From contig NZ_FQXD01000001.1 of assembly GCF_900129865.1 (NCBI RefSeq), forward strand, positions 1 to 64,000: DNA of 64,000 bases, in the 5' to 3' direction. Of the stretch, positions 6,975 to 17,090 are shown piece by piece. The position numbers were made by a program, and so were the translations under genes. Source of the DNA: Virgibacillus chiguensis (GTDB lineage: Bacteria; Bacillota; Bacilli; Bacillales; Amphibacillaceae). Every line of letters begins with the position of its first letter. The first letter of the stretch is position 1. The notes below the pieces were generated by a model. That model saw only the letters and a list, made by a program, of their open reading frames with translations, had not been told where the DNA came from and searched no databases.

Positions 6975-8315
6975 ATGTTCACATATGATGTAGCAATAAT
7001 TGGTGCAGGAGCAGGTGGTCTAAACACCGCTATGGAAGCAGCTAGTATGGGAAAAAAAGTTGTATTAGTTGACAAATATAAGCCAGGCGGAGAATGTACT
7101 TGGGCGGGTTGTATTCCAAGTAAAGCACTTATTCAACTTGCTGATGAAATTCATACGGCAAAAAAATATGCCAACATTGAAGTGAATGGGAAGCAAATAA
7201 TGAGTAAAGTTCGTCAATTAATAAAAAAAGCGCATCAAGCGGAGGCAGTAGAGCAATTACAGGCTGCAGGTATTGAATATATTCAAGGTGATGCGAAAAT
7301 TAACGATCAACATAGCATACGTGTAGTCGATGAAATCATTACTGCTGAAAATATAGTTATTGCCACTGGATCAAGAGCACTTATTCCTTCTATTAAAGGA
7401 ATTGATCAGGTTAACTATTTAACAAATGAGAACGTCTTTCAGCTTGAAGATTTACCAAAAAATCTAATCGTTGTAGGGGGCGGCCCTATCGGTGTTGAAT
7501 TAACGCAAGCTTTTCAACGGTTAGGAGTGCAAGTAAAACTAGTTGAAATGGCTGACCGTATTTTGTTTAGAGAGGAAAAGGGCTTAGCACACCAGCTCCA
7601 GAGTACGTTGGAAGAGGAAGGGGTGCAACTGTATACATCTGCGAAGGCGCTTGAAGTAAAACAAGCAAATGGTACTACAACACTAACTATAAATAGGAAC
7701 GATGTACTTGAACATATTGAAGCAGAACAGATATTGTTTGCCTTAGGTAGAAAGCCGAATATAGAAAATATTGGTTTAGATGATTTGGGGATTTGCTATA
7801 CTAACAAAGGCATTGAAGTTAATGAATATAATGAAACTTCAGTTCGCAACATTTATGCTGTAGGAGATGCGGTTGGTCCTTATTTATTTTCTCATATGGC
7901 TGGCTTTCAAGCTAAACAGGCAATGCGACATGCATTTTTAGAAATGCATACCCCCATAGAGCAACACCCAGCTTGGTGCACCTTCACACATCCAGAATTG
8001 GCTAGAACAGGGATGACTGAAAATGAAGCAAGGGAGAAATTTCAAGACAAGTTTAATGTTTATACAGTAAGCTATTCTGAATTAGATAGGGCTGTTGTTG
8101 ATCAACAGACAACTGGAGAAGCCAAAATAATTTGTGATCAAGATGGGTTTATAATTGGAGCAAGTATTTTAGGGGAAAGAGCCTGTGAGTTATTGGGCGA
8201 ATTGCAACTTATGAAAACATTCCATATTCCCTTCCGTAAACTAAAAGATACAATTCATCCATATCCGTCTTATAGTGAAATTCTGACACAGTTAAGCAAC
8301 GTAGCTACTGAGTAA
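6975..8315 (+). CDS. FAD-dependent pyridine nucleotide-disulfide oxidoreductase
   Basis: A class I flavoprotein disulfide reductase of 446 aa, related to dihydrolipoyl dehydrogenase and mercuric reductase. An N-terminal FAD-binding GxGxGG (GAGAGG, residues 10-15) is followed by the redox-active pair Cys41 and Cys46 in GGECTWAGCIPSK. The NAD(P)H-binding VVGGGPIGVE lies at about 170, a second FAD motif AVGDAVGPYL at about 295, and the C-terminal dimer interface has the catalytic His in HPYPSYSE. It lacks the N-terminal HMA domain of classic MerA, and no E1/E2 subunits are near, so the substrate is uncertain: a low-molecular-weight thiol, a metal or a quinone are all possible. The ribosome site is AAAGGAG. 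Transcribed alone. Confidence 0.85.
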   Translation: MFTYDVAIIGAGAGGLNTAMEAASMGKKVVLVDKYKPGGECTWAGCIPSKALIQLADEIHTAKKYANIEVNGKQIMSKVRQLIKKAHQAEAVEQLQAAGIEYIQGDAKINDQHSIRVVDEIITAENIVIATGSRALIPSIKGIDQVNYLTNENVFQLEDLPKNLIVVGGGPIGVELTQAFQRLGVQVKLVEMADRILFREEKGLAHQLQSTLEEEGVQLYTSAKALEVKQANGTTTLTINRNDVLEHIEAEQILFALGRKPNIENIGLDDLGICYTNKGIEVNEYNETSVRNIYAVGDAVGPYLFSHMAGFQAKQAMRHAFLEMHTPIEQHPAWCTFTHPELARTGMTENEAREKFQDKFNVYTVSYSELDRAVVDQQTTGEAKIICDQDGFIIGASILGERACELLGELQLMKTFHIPFRKLKDTIHPYPSYSEILTQLSNVATE

Positions 8316-8404
8316 TTGAAATAAAAGCGTTTCTTCAATACCATATGTTAACCTCAAGTCTTGAATAAACGAATTCAAGCAGGTACCCTTTTATAGTACT
8401 AGAG

Positions 8405-8448
8405 AAAAAGACTTGTATTCATTATACAGGTCTTTTTCAATTTTTTCT
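8405..8448 (+). terminator. Terminator after the disulfide oxidoreductase
   Basis: A 13-bp stem (AAAAAGACTTGTA with TACAGGTCTTTTT) followed by CAATTTTTTC. Confidence 0.85.
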
Positions 8449-8584
8449 TCCTTTTTTGTCTTATTAAGTTGTGTAACGTCCGTTGATAAATTTAGAATTG
8501 TAACGTATTCTATAGTATGTTAGATAACATCTACACACCTTATGCTAGTCGCTTTTAAAGACAAAACAAAGGAGTTTTTAACAT

Positions 8585-9403
8585 ATGGCTGAAAAATATT
8601 TTAAAACAGGAGACATAGCCAAATTTCATGGGGTGTCTAGTGACACAGTGCGTTATTATGATAAAGAGAATTTAGTTACTCCTTCTGTTGTTAAAGATAA
8701 TAGATATAGGTATTATTCTTTGAATGATGCTTTAAAGTTTAGTAATGTGACTTGGTTGCGTGAACTAGGTGTACCTTTAAAAGCAATTAAGAACTGGCTT
8801 GATTATAAAGATTTGACAGATGTATCGGGATTTAACGAGACTTATTTAGAGACATTATTGCTAGAGAGAGAGTTATTAGATAAAAAAATTTATTTTTTAC
8901 AAGAGTTAAATAGAAGACTAGCCTCTTTTCAAACAAAACCAAATATGTGGGAAGTAGTTAAGGATAATTACATATTTATTTGTAAAGGATTTAACTTTAC
9001 AGCTGATGATAAAGGATTCAATATTAATGAATCCAACCTGTATGATTCCCAAGAAGATGTTTTTTGGAATAAAACTTCGATGATTGTTTATCAAAACAAC
9101 TTAAGGGATTTTCATCATCCTAAAAAAGGAGAAGTATATTGCTCTAACATTATTTCTAGTATCGATCAAGATATCAAAAAAATTAGTTTTCCAACAGCAC
9201 TTCGTTATAATTTTGTAGGCAATCCCTTCTCTAATATGAGAAAGATGCAAGAAATCTTGAAAGAAGCAAAGCAACATGCCACTACGCATCAGTTGTGCCT
9301 CGAAGAATACTGTTATTCATTGTTTTACCTTTCGCAAATTAAGGAAAAGAGCCCCGTTTACTATGTGCATATTTATTGTCCTGTTCATTATACAGGGGAA
9401 TAA
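8585..9403 (+). CDS. MerR-family transcriptional regulator with ligand-binding C-terminus
   Basis: The N-terminal winged helix (YFKTGDIAKFHGVSSDTVRY, then YDKENL) is typical of MerR proteins. A coiled-coil dimer helix covers about residues 80-115. The remaining 150 residues look like a BltR/BmrR-type or GyrI-like effector domain, suggesting drug or hydrophobic ligand sensing. The metal-binding cysteines of metal-type MerR proteins are not evident. The ribosome site AAAGGAG is 10 bases before ATG. No transporter lies next to it, so its target is elsewhere or is the upstream oxidoreductase. Confidence 0.8.
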   Translation: MAEKYFKTGDIAKFHGVSSDTVRYYDKENLVTPSVVKDNRYRYYSLNDALKFSNVTWLRELGVPLKAIKNWLDYKDLTDVSGFNETYLETLLLERELLDKKIYFLQELNRRLASFQTKPNMWEVVKDNYIFICKGFNFTADDKGFNINESNLYDSQEDVFWNKTSMIVYQNNLRDFHHPKKGEVYCSNIISSIDQDIKKISFPTALRYNFVGNPFSNMRKMQEILKEAKQHATTHQLCLEEYCYSLFYLSQIKEKSPVYYVHIYCPVHYTGE

Positions 9404-9436
9404 TGACAGAACAAAATTCATAGTAACCCAATATTT

Positions 9437-9474
9437 ATACACTAAAAACTGCCAATTGGCAGTTTTTAGTGTAT
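9437..9474. terminator. Shared bidirectional terminator between merR-type gene and lexA
   Basis: A perfect inverted repeat with 19-bp arms, centred between 9455 and 9456. The arm ends TAAAAACTGCC at the loop and carries T-runs on both strands. The lexA stop codon lies within the stem. Confidence 0.9.
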
Positions 9475-10089
9475 ATGTCGATACAATCCAATAACTTTCC
9501 CTAAAATGGTTACATTATCGTATACAAGCGGCTCCATCGTTGCATTTTCTGGTTGTAATCGTATATGATCTTTTTCTTTAAAAAAACGTTTTACGGTTGC
9601 TTCATTATCTGCTGTCATTGCAACAACAATTTCACTGTTTTGTGCTGTGTTTTGCTGTTTAACGATTACCATATCTCCATCTAAAATTCCGGCTTCAATC
9701 ATACTCTCTCCTTCAATTACTAAAACAAATAGACTATCATCAGGGTTAGCTGTATTTGCAGGAAGTGGAATATATTCTTCAATATTTTCTACAGCTGTTA
9801 TAGGTAATCCTGCTGTTACTTTTCCGATAACAGGCGCATAAAGTGCTTCTTCTTTTGGAATAGGATTCTCTTCTTCCAAATGTAAGATCTCAATTGCTCT
9901 TGGCTTTGTAGGGTCGCGTCTAATATAGCCTTTGTCTTCAATTCTAGCTAAATGCCCGTGAACAGTCGAGCTAGATGCCAAACCCACAGCCTTGGCAATT
10001 TCTCTTACAGATGGTGGATAACCTTTTTGCATTACTTCATCTTTTATATAATCTAAAATCATTTGTTGCCTTTTGGAAAGTTTAGTCAT
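9466..10089 (-). CDS. lexA: LexA repressor, master regulator of the SOS response
   Basis: 207 aa. The N-terminal winged helix (residues 1-65) includes [20 protein letters not shown]. The C-terminal S24 peptidase domain has the self-cleavage site Ala93-Gly94 (VTAGLP), catalytic Ser129 (EGESM) and Lys167 (ATVKRF). RecA filaments trigger self-cleavage after DNA damage. The start was taken at 10089 because GAGGTGAT lies 6 bases upstream; a longer frame has no ribosome site. The gene is divergent from yneB, and the shared intergenic region carries three LexA boxes, so lexA is autoregulated. Confidence 0.97.
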   Translation of the reverse strand: MTKLSKRQQMILDYIKDEVMQKGYPPSVREIAKAVGLASSSTVHGHLARIEDKGYIRRDPTKPRAIEILHLEEENPIPKEEALYAPVIGKVTAGLPITAVENIEEYIPLPANTANPDDSLFVLVIEGESMIEAGILDGDMVIVKQQNTAQNSEIVVAMTADNEATVKRFFKEKDHIRLQPENATMEPLVYDNVTILGKVIGLYRHIH

Positions 10090-10125
10090 GAATCTATCAC
10101 CTCGCACATAATATTAATTAACCTT

Positions 10126-10154
10126 AGTTTACCATTAGATAAAACTTCGCGCAA
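10126..10154 (-). promoter_or_regulatory. lexA promoter
   Basis: On the minus strand TTGCGC and TAAACT are separated by 17 bp. The -35 overlaps the LexA box at 10152-10165, the expected arrangement for autorepression. Confidence 0.65.
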
Positions 10155-10165
10155 ACATTCGTTCG
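10152..10165. promoter_or_regulatory. LexA (SOS) box 1
   Basis: CAAACATTCGTTCG fits the Bacillus consensus CGAACNNNNGTTCG in all but one position. Confidence 0.8.
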
Positions 10166-10174
10166 AAAAAACGC

Positions 10175-10202
10175 TTGACAAGATCATATGTTCGAGTATA
10201 AT
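10175..10202 (+). promoter_or_regulatory. Strong SOS promoter with LexA box 2 in its spacer
   Basis: TTGACA at 10175 and TATAAT at 10197 are separated by 16 bp. The spacer holds GATCATATGTTCG (10182-10194), which differs from the ideal CGAACATATGTTCG in one half-site. LexA bound here would occlude RNA polymerase. Confidence 0.85.
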
Positions 10203-10214
10203 AAGTGTATAACA

Positions 10215-10228
10215 CGAACAAAAGTTCT
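10215..10228. promoter_or_regulatory. LexA (SOS) box 3
   Basis: CGAACAAAAGTTCT matches the consensus except for the last base, just downstream of the -10 of the SOS promoter. Confidence 0.85.
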
Positions 10229-10252
10229 GTATTGTATAAGGAGGGCTATTAG

Positions 10253-11012
<760 letters not shown>

Positions 11013-11022
11013 AATTATTCTC

Positions 11023-11056
11023 AGAAGGACAAGTTCTTTGCCCTTCTCTTTTTTAT
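11023..11056 (+). terminator. Terminator of the SOS operon
   Basis: AGAAGGACAA pairs imperfectly with TTTGCCCTTCT, followed by CTTTTTTAT. Confidence 0.75.
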
Positions 11057-11200
11057 ATGGTAATGTAAATAAATCATGTTGATAAGCACACCTATTTTAT
11101 CTCAATGACATCTCTTGTACAATGAAAGAAAGTGCAATTTTTGTCAACGAAAACTTATCATTTAACGGAATGAAAATATATGCTGAGGGAGGGTAGATGG

Positions 11201-11434
11201 ATGCTATCAAAAGGTAAGATCGAACGTATTAATGAGCTTGCAAGAAAATCTAAAGCGGACGGACTAACTATTTCTGAACAAAACGAACAAAAAAAATTAC
11301 GTCAGGAATACTTACAGGGTGTAAGAAAATCATTTAAAAATCAGTTTAAAACAATGAAAGTAGTTGATCCAGAGGGAAATGATGTAACACCGAAAAAAGT
11401 AAAAGATTTACAAAAAAAGCACAACAATAAGTAG
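11201..11434 (+). CDS. ynzC: YnzC-family protein (DUF896)
   Basis: 77 aa, the usual family length, with the conserved N-terminal two-helix hairpin (LSKGKIERINELARKSKADG, then LTISEQNEQKKLRQEYL) and a basic disordered tail. The start at 11201 has GAGGGAGGG 7 bases before it. In B. subtilis ynzC is in the yneA-yneB-ynzC SOS cluster. Here a terminator and about 190 bp separate it from yneB, and I see no LexA box in front, so SOS control may have been lost. Confidence 0.9.
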   Translation: MLSKGKIERINELARKSKADGLTISEQNEQKKLRQEYLQGVRKSFKNQFKTMKVVDPEGNDVTPKKVKDLQKKHNNK

Positions 11435-11439
11435 TAATA

Positions 11440-11489
11440 CCTATTTTGCTATAAGTGCATGATTTCACTTGTAGCAAAATAGGTTTCAT
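11440..11489 (+). terminator. Terminator after ynzC
   Basis: A long imperfect 18-bp stem from CCTATTTTGCTATAAGTG with CACTTGTAGCAAAATAGG, then TTTCATT. Confidence 0.8.
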
Positions 11490-11534
11490 TATAGAATGAG
11501 TATAGGCATGATTATGAAAGGAGTTTTTACTGAA

Positions 11535-13541
11535 ATGGTAAATACAATTGAGCAGCAATCTATTAATACAATCCGGACATTGTCTATTGACGCTATTGAA
11601 CATGCAAATTCTGGGCACCCAGGTCTCCCAATGGGAGCAGCGCCAATGGCTTATACGTTATGGACTGACTTTATGAACCATAACCCAAAAAATTCAAAAT
11701 GGTTTAATCGTGATCGTTTTATTTTATCAGCAGGCCATGGATCTATGTTATTGTACAGTTTACTACATTTATCTGGTTACCAAGTATCCATGGATGATCT
11801 AAAATCCTTTCGACAGTGGGGATCTAAGACGCCCGGACATCCTGAAGTTCATCATACGGATGGAGTAGAAGCAACTACTGGGCCTTTAGGACAAGGTATT
11901 GGTATGGCTGTCGGTATGGCAATGGCAGAAGCACATTTGGCTGCTAAATTTAATCAAGAAGATATTGCGGTGGTGGATCACTTTACATATGCAATAGTGA
12001 GCGATGGCGATCTAATGGAAGGTATCTCTCATGAGGCTGCGTCTTTAGCAGGACATCTGGGATTAAGTAAATTGATAGCACTTTATGATTCTAATGATAT
12101 TTCTTTAGATGGGGATTTAAATAAATCTTTCTCTGAAGATATTGAAAAACGTTTTGCATCATACGGCTGGCAAGTATTAACTGTCAAAGATGGTAACGAT
12201 GTCAATGAAATTAGACAAGCTATTAAAGCAGCGCAAGAAAATCAAGAACAACCAACTTTAATTGAAGTGAAAACTATCATTGGATATGGGTCTCCAAATA
12301 AATCTGCTTCGGCAGCTTCTCATGGCGCTCCATTAGGTGAAGATGAAGTGAAACTGACAAAAGAATTTTATAAATGGACACACGAAGAAGATTTCTATGT
12401 GCCCGAAGAAGTATATGAAGATTTCAACCAAAAAACAGTTAAAAGAGGTGTTGAAGAGGAGGAAAACTGGAATCAACATCTAGCAATGTATAAAGAGAGG
12501 TACCCAGAATTAGCTAATCAGTTTGAGCTTGCTCTCAACGGTGAACTTCCTGCAGATTGGGACAAAGAGCTTCCAGTTTTTGAACCGGAACAAGATACAC
12601 TAGCTACAAGGGCATCTTCTGGAAAAGTATTGAACGCTATTGCTAAAACCGTTCCAAACTTCTTTGGTGGTAGTGCTGACTTAGCCGGCTCAAATAAAAC
12701 TACCATGAACGGGGAAGATGATTTCTCTCGTAAAAACTATGCTGGTAGAAATATTTGGTTTGGTGTACGAGAGCATGCAATGGGCGCAGCTTTAAATGGT
12801 ATGGCATTACACGGTGGATTAAATGTATTCGCTGGTACTTTCTTTGTGTTTAGTGACTATTTGCGACCTTCCATTCGTCTTGCATCAATTATGAACACAC
12901 CTGTCACTTATGTGTTTACACATGATTCTATTGCGGTAGGGGAAGACGGTCCAACGCATGAACCTATTGAACAGCTTGCTTCACTACGAGCAATGCCTGG
13001 TTTATCGCTTATTCGACCAGCTGATGCAAACGAGACACAAGCAGCTTGGCGATTAGCTTTAGAATCTACAGATACACCGACAGCACTTGTGTTAAGCAGG
13101 CAAAATTTACCTACGCTTTCTGGTACGAAAGAACATGCGTATGAGGGTGTTAAAAAAGGTGCTTATATTATTAGTGAAGCAAATAAAGAAACGCCTGATG
13201 TAATCCTTCTGGCAACTGGGTCGGAAGTACAATTAGCGATTCGTGCCCAAGCCGAACTGAAGGAAAAAGGTATAGAAGCTCGCGTAGTAAGTATGCCATC
13301 TTGGGATCGATTTAAAGCACAGGATAAGAGCTACCATGAACAAATTCTACCTCAAACTGTCAAGAATCGGGTAGCTATTGAAATGGCGTCTCCATTCGGT
13401 TGGGAAAGATATGTAGGTGAACACGGGAAAATTATTGGTATTGATACTTTTGGAGCCTCTGCAAATGGGGAGAAAGTAATGAAAGAATATGGTTTTACCG
13501 TGGAAAATGTAGTTAAGCACGTAGAATCATTTGTTAATTAA
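11535..13541 (+). CDS. tkt: Transketolase
   Basis: 668 aa, the family length. It transfers two-carbon units between sugar phosphates in the pentose phosphate pathway, using thiamine diphosphate. Visible signatures are [18 protein letters not shown] near residue 25, [12 protein letters not shown] near 115, the ThDP/Mg site [14 protein letters not shown] near 155 and the catalytic Glu in VREHAMG near 410. The start at 11535 ([20 protein letters not shown]) matches other Firmicute transketolases and has AAAGGAG 11 bases upstream; an upstream ATG adds 13 unsupported residues. Its place beside ynzC matches the B. subtilis order. Confidence 0.97.
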   Translation: MVNTIEQQSINTIRTLSIDAIEHANSGHPGLPMGAAPMAYTLWTDFMNHNPKNSKWFNRDRFILSAGHGSMLLYSLLHLSGYQVSMDDLKSFRQWGSKTPGHPEVHHTDGVEATTGPLGQGIGMAVGMAMAEAHLAAKFNQEDIAVVDHFTYAIVSDGDLMEGISHEAASLAGHLGLSKLIALYDSNDISLDGDLNKSFSEDIEKRFASYGWQVLTVKDGNDVNEIRQAIKAAQENQEQPTLIEVKTIIGYGSPNKSASAASHGAPLGEDEVKLTKEFYKWTHEEDFYVPEEVYEDFNQKTVKRGVEEEENWNQHLAMYKERYPELANQFELALNGELPADWDKELPVFEPEQDTLATRASSGKVLNAIAKTVPNFFGGSADLAGSNKTTMNGEDDFSRKNYAGRNIWFGVREHAMGAALNGMALHGGLNVFAGTFFVFSDYLRPSIRLASIMNTPVTYVFTHDSIAVGEDGPTHEPIEQLASLRAMPGLSLIRPADANETQAAWRLALESTDTPTALVLSRQNLPTLSGTKEHAYEGVKKGAYIISEANKETPDVILLATGSEVQLAIRAQAELKEKGIEARVVSMPSWDRFKAQDKSYHEQILPQTVKNRVAIEMASPFGWERYVGEHGKIIGIDTFGASANGEKVMKEYGFTVENVVKHVESFVN

Positions 13542-13545
13542 GTAA

Positions 13546-13584
13546 AAAAAGAGTGACCTGCAAGTTTGGGTCATTCTTTTTTTA
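13546..13584 (+). terminator. Terminator after tkt
   Basis: AAAAAGAGTGACC pairs with GGTCATTCTTTTT, with a long T-run. Confidence 0.9.
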
Positions 13585-13764
13585 CTCTAGTAAATAATCA
13601 TTTATTTTTATCTTAATCGAATATATTATAGTGATCGCCAAAGACAGACAAAAGAAGTGGTAATTTTCTTTAAAACCTGACAGTATTTTTAATATATAAC
13701 ACGTATAATAGGTATATCTAATAACATCCTGCATGATAGTAGGAAGATCGGAGAGATTATACCT

Positions 13765-14217
13765 ATGCACATGTATTCTATATACCACTTGACAGAGGAA
13801 GTAGCTAAGAATTATTTCCATAAAAGTAGCTTACTATATCGGTTTTTTATGGAATTGAAATCCCAACCTAATCGTTCTGATTTGCGTAGACAATTTGATT
13901 ACATTACGTATCCAATTTGTTATAAAGGAATTTTGCTAACGATTCAACGTTTTAATTCTGCTAATTTATTTGTAAATATAGACAAGCATAGGGTTAGTAT
14001 ATATAATAAGAAGGCGTGCATTTCTTTACATATTGGTGAAAAACATTTAAAATTTCATTGTGAAACGTTAGAAATCGCTGAGGAAATACTATTTCCAATA
14101 TTACGTAGTTACCAACCATTGCTTTTTGTCGTTGGCGACAATATACAAAACTTCGGTTGGATAACACCAATTTTGGAATACAGTCAACCAGAACAAAATG
14201 AGGCAATGTATTCCTAG
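13765..14217 (+). CDS. sirA: SirA, sporulation inhibitor of replication (YneE)
   Basis: 150 aa against 148 in B. subtilis, in the same position between tkt and yneF. The pattern [20 protein letters not shown] corresponds to the N-terminal YLIKEEFANHYFGRESVMF region of SirA, and FGWITP near the end corresponds to YGWLNP. SirA binds domain I of DnaA and stops new rounds of replication during sporulation. GGAGAG lies 9 bases before ATG. A TATAAT at 13704 may be the -10, but no Spo0A box was clear by eye. Divergence is high, so the identity rests on pattern plus synteny. Confidence 0.85.
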   Translation: MHMYSIYHLTEEVAKNYFHKSSLLYRFFMELKSQPNRSDLRRQFDYITYPICYKGILLTIQRFNSANLFVNIDKHRVSIYNKKACISLHIGEKHLKFHCETLEIAEEILFPILRSYQPLLFVVGDNIQNFGWITPILEYSQPEQNEAMYS

Positions 14218-14269
14218 TATTAATTTACTATACTGTTTTAAGAGACAACACGAAGGAGGAAAGCTTTAC

Positions 14270-14491
14270 ATGGACACAATATGGGTCGTATTAATCGCTG
14301 TAGCAGCGTTAATTATTGGTGTTGCTCTTGGGTTCTTTCTTGCAAGAAAATATATGATGAATTACATGAAAAAGAATCCACCGATTAATGAACAAATGCT
14401 ACGAACATTAATGATGCAAATGGGTCAAAAACCTTCCCAAAAGAAAATTAATCAAATGATGCGTGCAATGAACAACCAGTCCGGAAAATAA
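14270..14491 (+). CDS. yneF: YneF-family small membrane protein (UPF0154)
   Basis: 73 aa. One N-terminal membrane helix ([20 protein letters not shown]) is followed by [20 protein letters not shown] and a Met/Gln-rich amphipathic tail, the standard UPF0154 layout. The start at 14270 has AAGGAGG 10 bases upstream; a longer upstream frame overlaps sirA and is not supported. Function unknown in the family; often essential or near-essential in Firmicutes. Confidence 0.92.
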   Translation: MDTIWVVLIAVAALIIGVALGFFLARKYMMNYMKKNPPINEQMLRTLMMQMGQKPSQKKINQMMRAMNNQSGK

Positions 14492-14600
14492 AAACGTTGA
14501 TATGCCAGTGGTTTTAGACGTTGGTCTTCATTATCAAAAAAGTGCTTTTGATTAAGTTTATTAGCACACTTTTAGTATTATTTTGGGTTGATTTTCCTTG

Positions 14601-14651
14601 AAACCACTTATTTCTGTAAAAAATTAAGCAGAAAAGGTGGTTTTTTATTTT
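14601..14651 (+). terminator. Terminator after yneF
   Basis: AAACCACTTATTTCTG pairs with CAGAAAAGGTGGTTT, followed by TTTATTTTA. Confidence 0.85.
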
Positions 14652-15069
14652 ATGTTTTTAATAGGTTTTATACAGAATGTCGTCCTCAATCTCAATCGCA
14701 ACGCAATGAAGTTACTGCAGCGTGGACAAATACACTTATCCCCCCTCTTTTAAAAGAAGTAGAATTTAAGGGGGAAATAGATAAACGATTAAAAACAAGT
14801 GATGAGAAGAAATTGGAGGAATGTTGGAATATATACGTTTTTCCAATATGGATGCATAGGCTTACACTACGTAAGAAAAACGTTTTTACGTTGAGAATAA
14901 AGGATCTTACAATCGTTCATGCTTCCGTTATAAAGAAACTATGAACAATACGGTAAGGGTTTTGAAGCGAGATTCACTTGGTACTAGAAACTTGAACATT
15001 TGAAGCATGAACTTTTATGGCAGCAACAGGTAAAAAAGGTGCTAGTTTGAAATACACATAGCAGAAGAG
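14652..15069. other. Gap with possible gene debris
   Basis: An open frame from about 14652 to 14944 has some protein-like stretches (RNEVTAAWTNTLIPPLL), but its only start codons lie inside the preceding terminator and there is no ribosome site. It may be a remnant of a lost gene. The rest shows nothing. Confidence 0.35.
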
Positions 15070-15172
15070 ATATACGGAGACTCCTGTGAAAAACGGCGAC
15101 TGAGACCCCACAGCAGGCTTTATGAGGAGTATCGGGCGGGTTTGTTCACGGGAAGCGGAGTATGTCCCTCTT
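15070..15172. repeat. Degenerate copy of a Bacillaceae dispersed intergenic repeat
   Basis: The sequence TACGGAGACTCCTGTG, then GAGACCCCACAGCAGG, GAGGAGTATCGGGCGGG and finally GGGAAGCGGAGT follows the order of a G+C-rich palindromic repeat that I recall as common between genes of Bacillus and relatives (GGAGACTCC, GACCCCGCAGG, GAGGAGGCT, GCGGAAAGCG). It can fold on itself (GACTCCTGTG with CACAGCAGG). It is richer in G+C than its surroundings. Function is not known to me. Confidence 0.6.
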
Positions 15173-15174
15173 GA

Positions 15175-15300
15175 GACCTAATAAAAAGTGTTTTTTATGG
15201 AGAACAAGCTTTTAACCAAAAAGTTGGTGGCGTAAATATCATACCAGTTCCTTTGACAGAGAACCTTTTTAATTTTGTATTTAGTTTCTGGTCTCACTGA
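15175..15300 (+). pseudogene. Short coding remnant next to the dispersed repeat
   Basis: A 41-codon frame containing VFYGEQAFNQKVGGVNIIPV runs to a stop with no start codon and begins right where the repeat ends. It looks like a protein fragment. Family not recognised. Confidence 0.3.
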
Positions 15301-15333
15301 GCAAAACTTTGTGAAGTTTATTTTGACATTTTA

Positions 15334-15462
15334 TTAAATATGATTTCCTTTTAAGTACTTTAAGTTTTCTGATATATCTTCCTCGTAATTTCGAAGTGAT
15401 GGAGAGTATAAATTGATGAAGACCACTATAGCAAAAATCAACAAATAAAATAAAGTTTTCAT
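15334..15462 (-). CDS. 42-aa single-pass membrane protein
   Basis: ATG on the minus strand has AGGGAGG 8 bases upstream. The peptide has an N-terminal hydrophobic helix (LFYLLIFAIVVFINLY) followed by a charged tail (NYEEDISENLKYLKGN). The strong ribosome site and clean signal-anchor layout argue for a real small gene. No family recognised. Confidence 0.55.
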   Translation of the reverse strand: MKTLFYLLIFAIVVFINLYSPSLRNYEEDISENLKYLKGNHI

Positions 15463-15880
15463 ATTAAATCCTCCCTGATTAAATTGTGTTCTTAGTGTCC
15501 AAGTACATTTGATACTTATGAGAAATTATACTGTCTAAAATACGTTTAAACAAATGATTCGTTTCATGGAAGTTTTACTTTAGGAGAATGAATAAACAAT
15601 ATAGTAATTTATAAAAAGTTTTTAAGCGATGCAGAACAGCGTTATTTAAAGCACAATAAGTTTTATTGGTATCATTAGCATCATCCTTTCTGCTAAATTC
15701 TTTCAGATGAGTCTATATAATTAAGTAATACAGGTGCTTGAGTAATCTATAAGCTCATAGAAGAATGGTTAAAAACTTTATGAATAATTATGATTTTTAA
15801 ACGTTTTCACTTGATTGTCAAAAATGTTTGCTAGACATCGATTGCTAGTTTGATACAATAGACACATTGAATAATAATAG
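15463..15880. other. Intergenic region upstream of ccdA
   Basis: No gene seen on either strand. A TACAAT at 15854 could be the ccdA -10, but the candidate -35 (TTGCTA at 15828) is 20 bp away, so the promoter is uncertain. Confidence 0.5.
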
Positions 15881-15893
15881 AGGAGGTATACCT

Positions 15894-16598
15894 TTGACGG
15901 AAATAAATGTATTCATCGCTTTTGGAGCAGGTTTTCTCTCCTTTATATCTCCGTGTGTATTACCTTTATATCCAGCATTTTTATCCTATATTACAGGTAT
16001 GAGCGTAAATGAGTTAGCTGAGGACAATAAAAAACTGAATGCAAAAAGCATATTTCATACGGTTTTCTTCTTGTTAGGATTTTCTGCCGTATTTATTATG
16101 ATGGGGTTTGTAAGTTCGGGTATATCTGATTTTTTACTTTTGTACCAAGATATAATTCGGCAAATTGGTGCTATTGTGATCGTGTTTTTTGGGTTAGTTA
16201 TTGTTGGTATACTAAATTTTGATTTTTTAATGAAAGATCGAAAAATAAATTTTAAAAATCGTCCAGCAGGATTTATTGGCACGTTTATTATCGGTCTAGC
16301 CTTTTCCTTAGGATGGACGCCATGTACTGGCCCAATTTTAGGGATCGTATTATCATTAGCTGCCACAGAGCCTAATACCGGTATGATGATGATGATTGGA
16401 TACATACTTGGTTTTTCGGTACCTTTCTTCGTACTATCATTTTTCATTGGTAAATTAAAATGGATAAAAAAGCACAGTTTAAAACTTGTTAAAATCGGCG
16501 GCTATGTCATGATTTTTATGGGGATCGCTTTGTTTTTTGATTGGATGACCGCGCTAACTTCATACTTAGCAGGATTATTTGGTTTTTATGGCTTCTAA
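15894..16598 (+). CDS. ccdA: Cytochrome c biogenesis protein CcdA (thiol-disulfide transporter)
   Basis: 234 aa, six membrane helices. CcdA passes reducing power from cytoplasmic thioredoxin across the membrane to extracytoplasmic thiol reductases such as ResA or StoA. The two conserved redox motifs are visible: SFISPCVLPLYPAFLSYITG near residue 15 and GWTPCTGPILG near 142. TTG at 15894 was chosen because AGGAGG lies 8 bases upstream; an earlier ATG would put the ribosome site inside the gene. Followed by mrpB, yneI and ccdC. YneN at 23666 is a possible partner. Confidence 0.94.
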   Translation: MTEINVFIAFGAGFLSFISPCVLPLYPAFLSYITGMSVNELAEDNKKLNAKSIFHTVFFLLGFSAVFIMMGFVSSGISDFLLLYQDIIRQIGAIVIVFFGLVIVGILNFDFLMKDRKINFKNRPAGFIGTFIIGLAFSLGWTPCTGPILGIVLSLAATEPNTGMMMMIGYILGFSVPFFVLSFFIGKLKWIKKHSLKLVKIGGYVMIFMGIALFFDWMTALTSYLAGLFGFYGF

Positions 16599-16661
16599 TG
16601 GATTTTTAACTTATGATATATTACAATAAAAACTATAACTGCTATTAAAGGGGCAATACAA

Positions 16662-17090
16662 ATGTACAAAACGAATGATCTTATTTTACGAACCACTGCA
16701 TCTTTAATTGCGTTTATTCTACTAGGTTTTGCAGTGTATTTGTTATTGGCTGGACACAATTCTCCTGGTGGTGGGTTTGTTGGAGGCCTTATGACTGCTG
16801 GTGCTATTCTATTAATGAATATGTCCTACGGGTTTAAAGAAGTAAGAAAGGTGTTACCAATTAATTATGTGAAATTAATTCCTGTTGGCTTAGCAATCGC
16901 TGTTGGTACAGGTATTGGTTCTTTTCTTTTTCAACAGCCTTTTTTATCTCAAACCTATGGTTATTTTCACTTTCCTATATTTGGAGAAATTGAGTTAGCT
17001 ACAGCCATGATTTTTGATTTAGGTGTATACTTAACAGTTGTAGGTGTAATGATGACGATTATTTTATCAATTGCTAATGATACGGAGTAG
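16662..17090 (+). CDS. MrpB/MnhB-type Na+/H+ antiporter subunit (orphan)
   Basis: 142 aa with four membrane segments and the MnhB signature HNSPGGGFVGGLMTAGAILL at residues about 31-50. MrpB normally works inside the seven-subunit Mrp complex, which exchanges Na+ for H+ in alkaliphiles and halophiles. None of the other subunits is near. It lies between ccdA and yneI, a position empty in B. subtilis, with 63 bp after ccdA and 17 bp before yneI, so it is probably co-transcribed. The ribosome site AAAGGGGC is moderate. It may supplement a full Mrp operon elsewhere. Confidence 0.85.
   Translation: MYKTNDLILRTTASLIAFILLGFAVYLLLAGHNSPGGGFVGGLMTAGAILLMNMSYGFKEVRKVLPINYVKLIPVGLAIAVGTGIGSFLFQQPFLSQTYGYFHFPIFGEIELATAMIFDLGVYLTVVGVMMTIILSIANDTE

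Noticed and set aside
6975-8315. Mercuric reductase plus MerR operon (mer resistance)
   Set aside because: The reductase lacks the HMA domain, the MerR-type gene has a drug-type effector domain and no visible metal cysteines, and no mercury transport or lyase gene is present.
14588-14944. 118-codon frame after yneF
   Set aside because: Its N-terminal third is the yneF terminator hairpin and there is no ribosome site. At most the later part is gene debris, so it is noted as a gap only.
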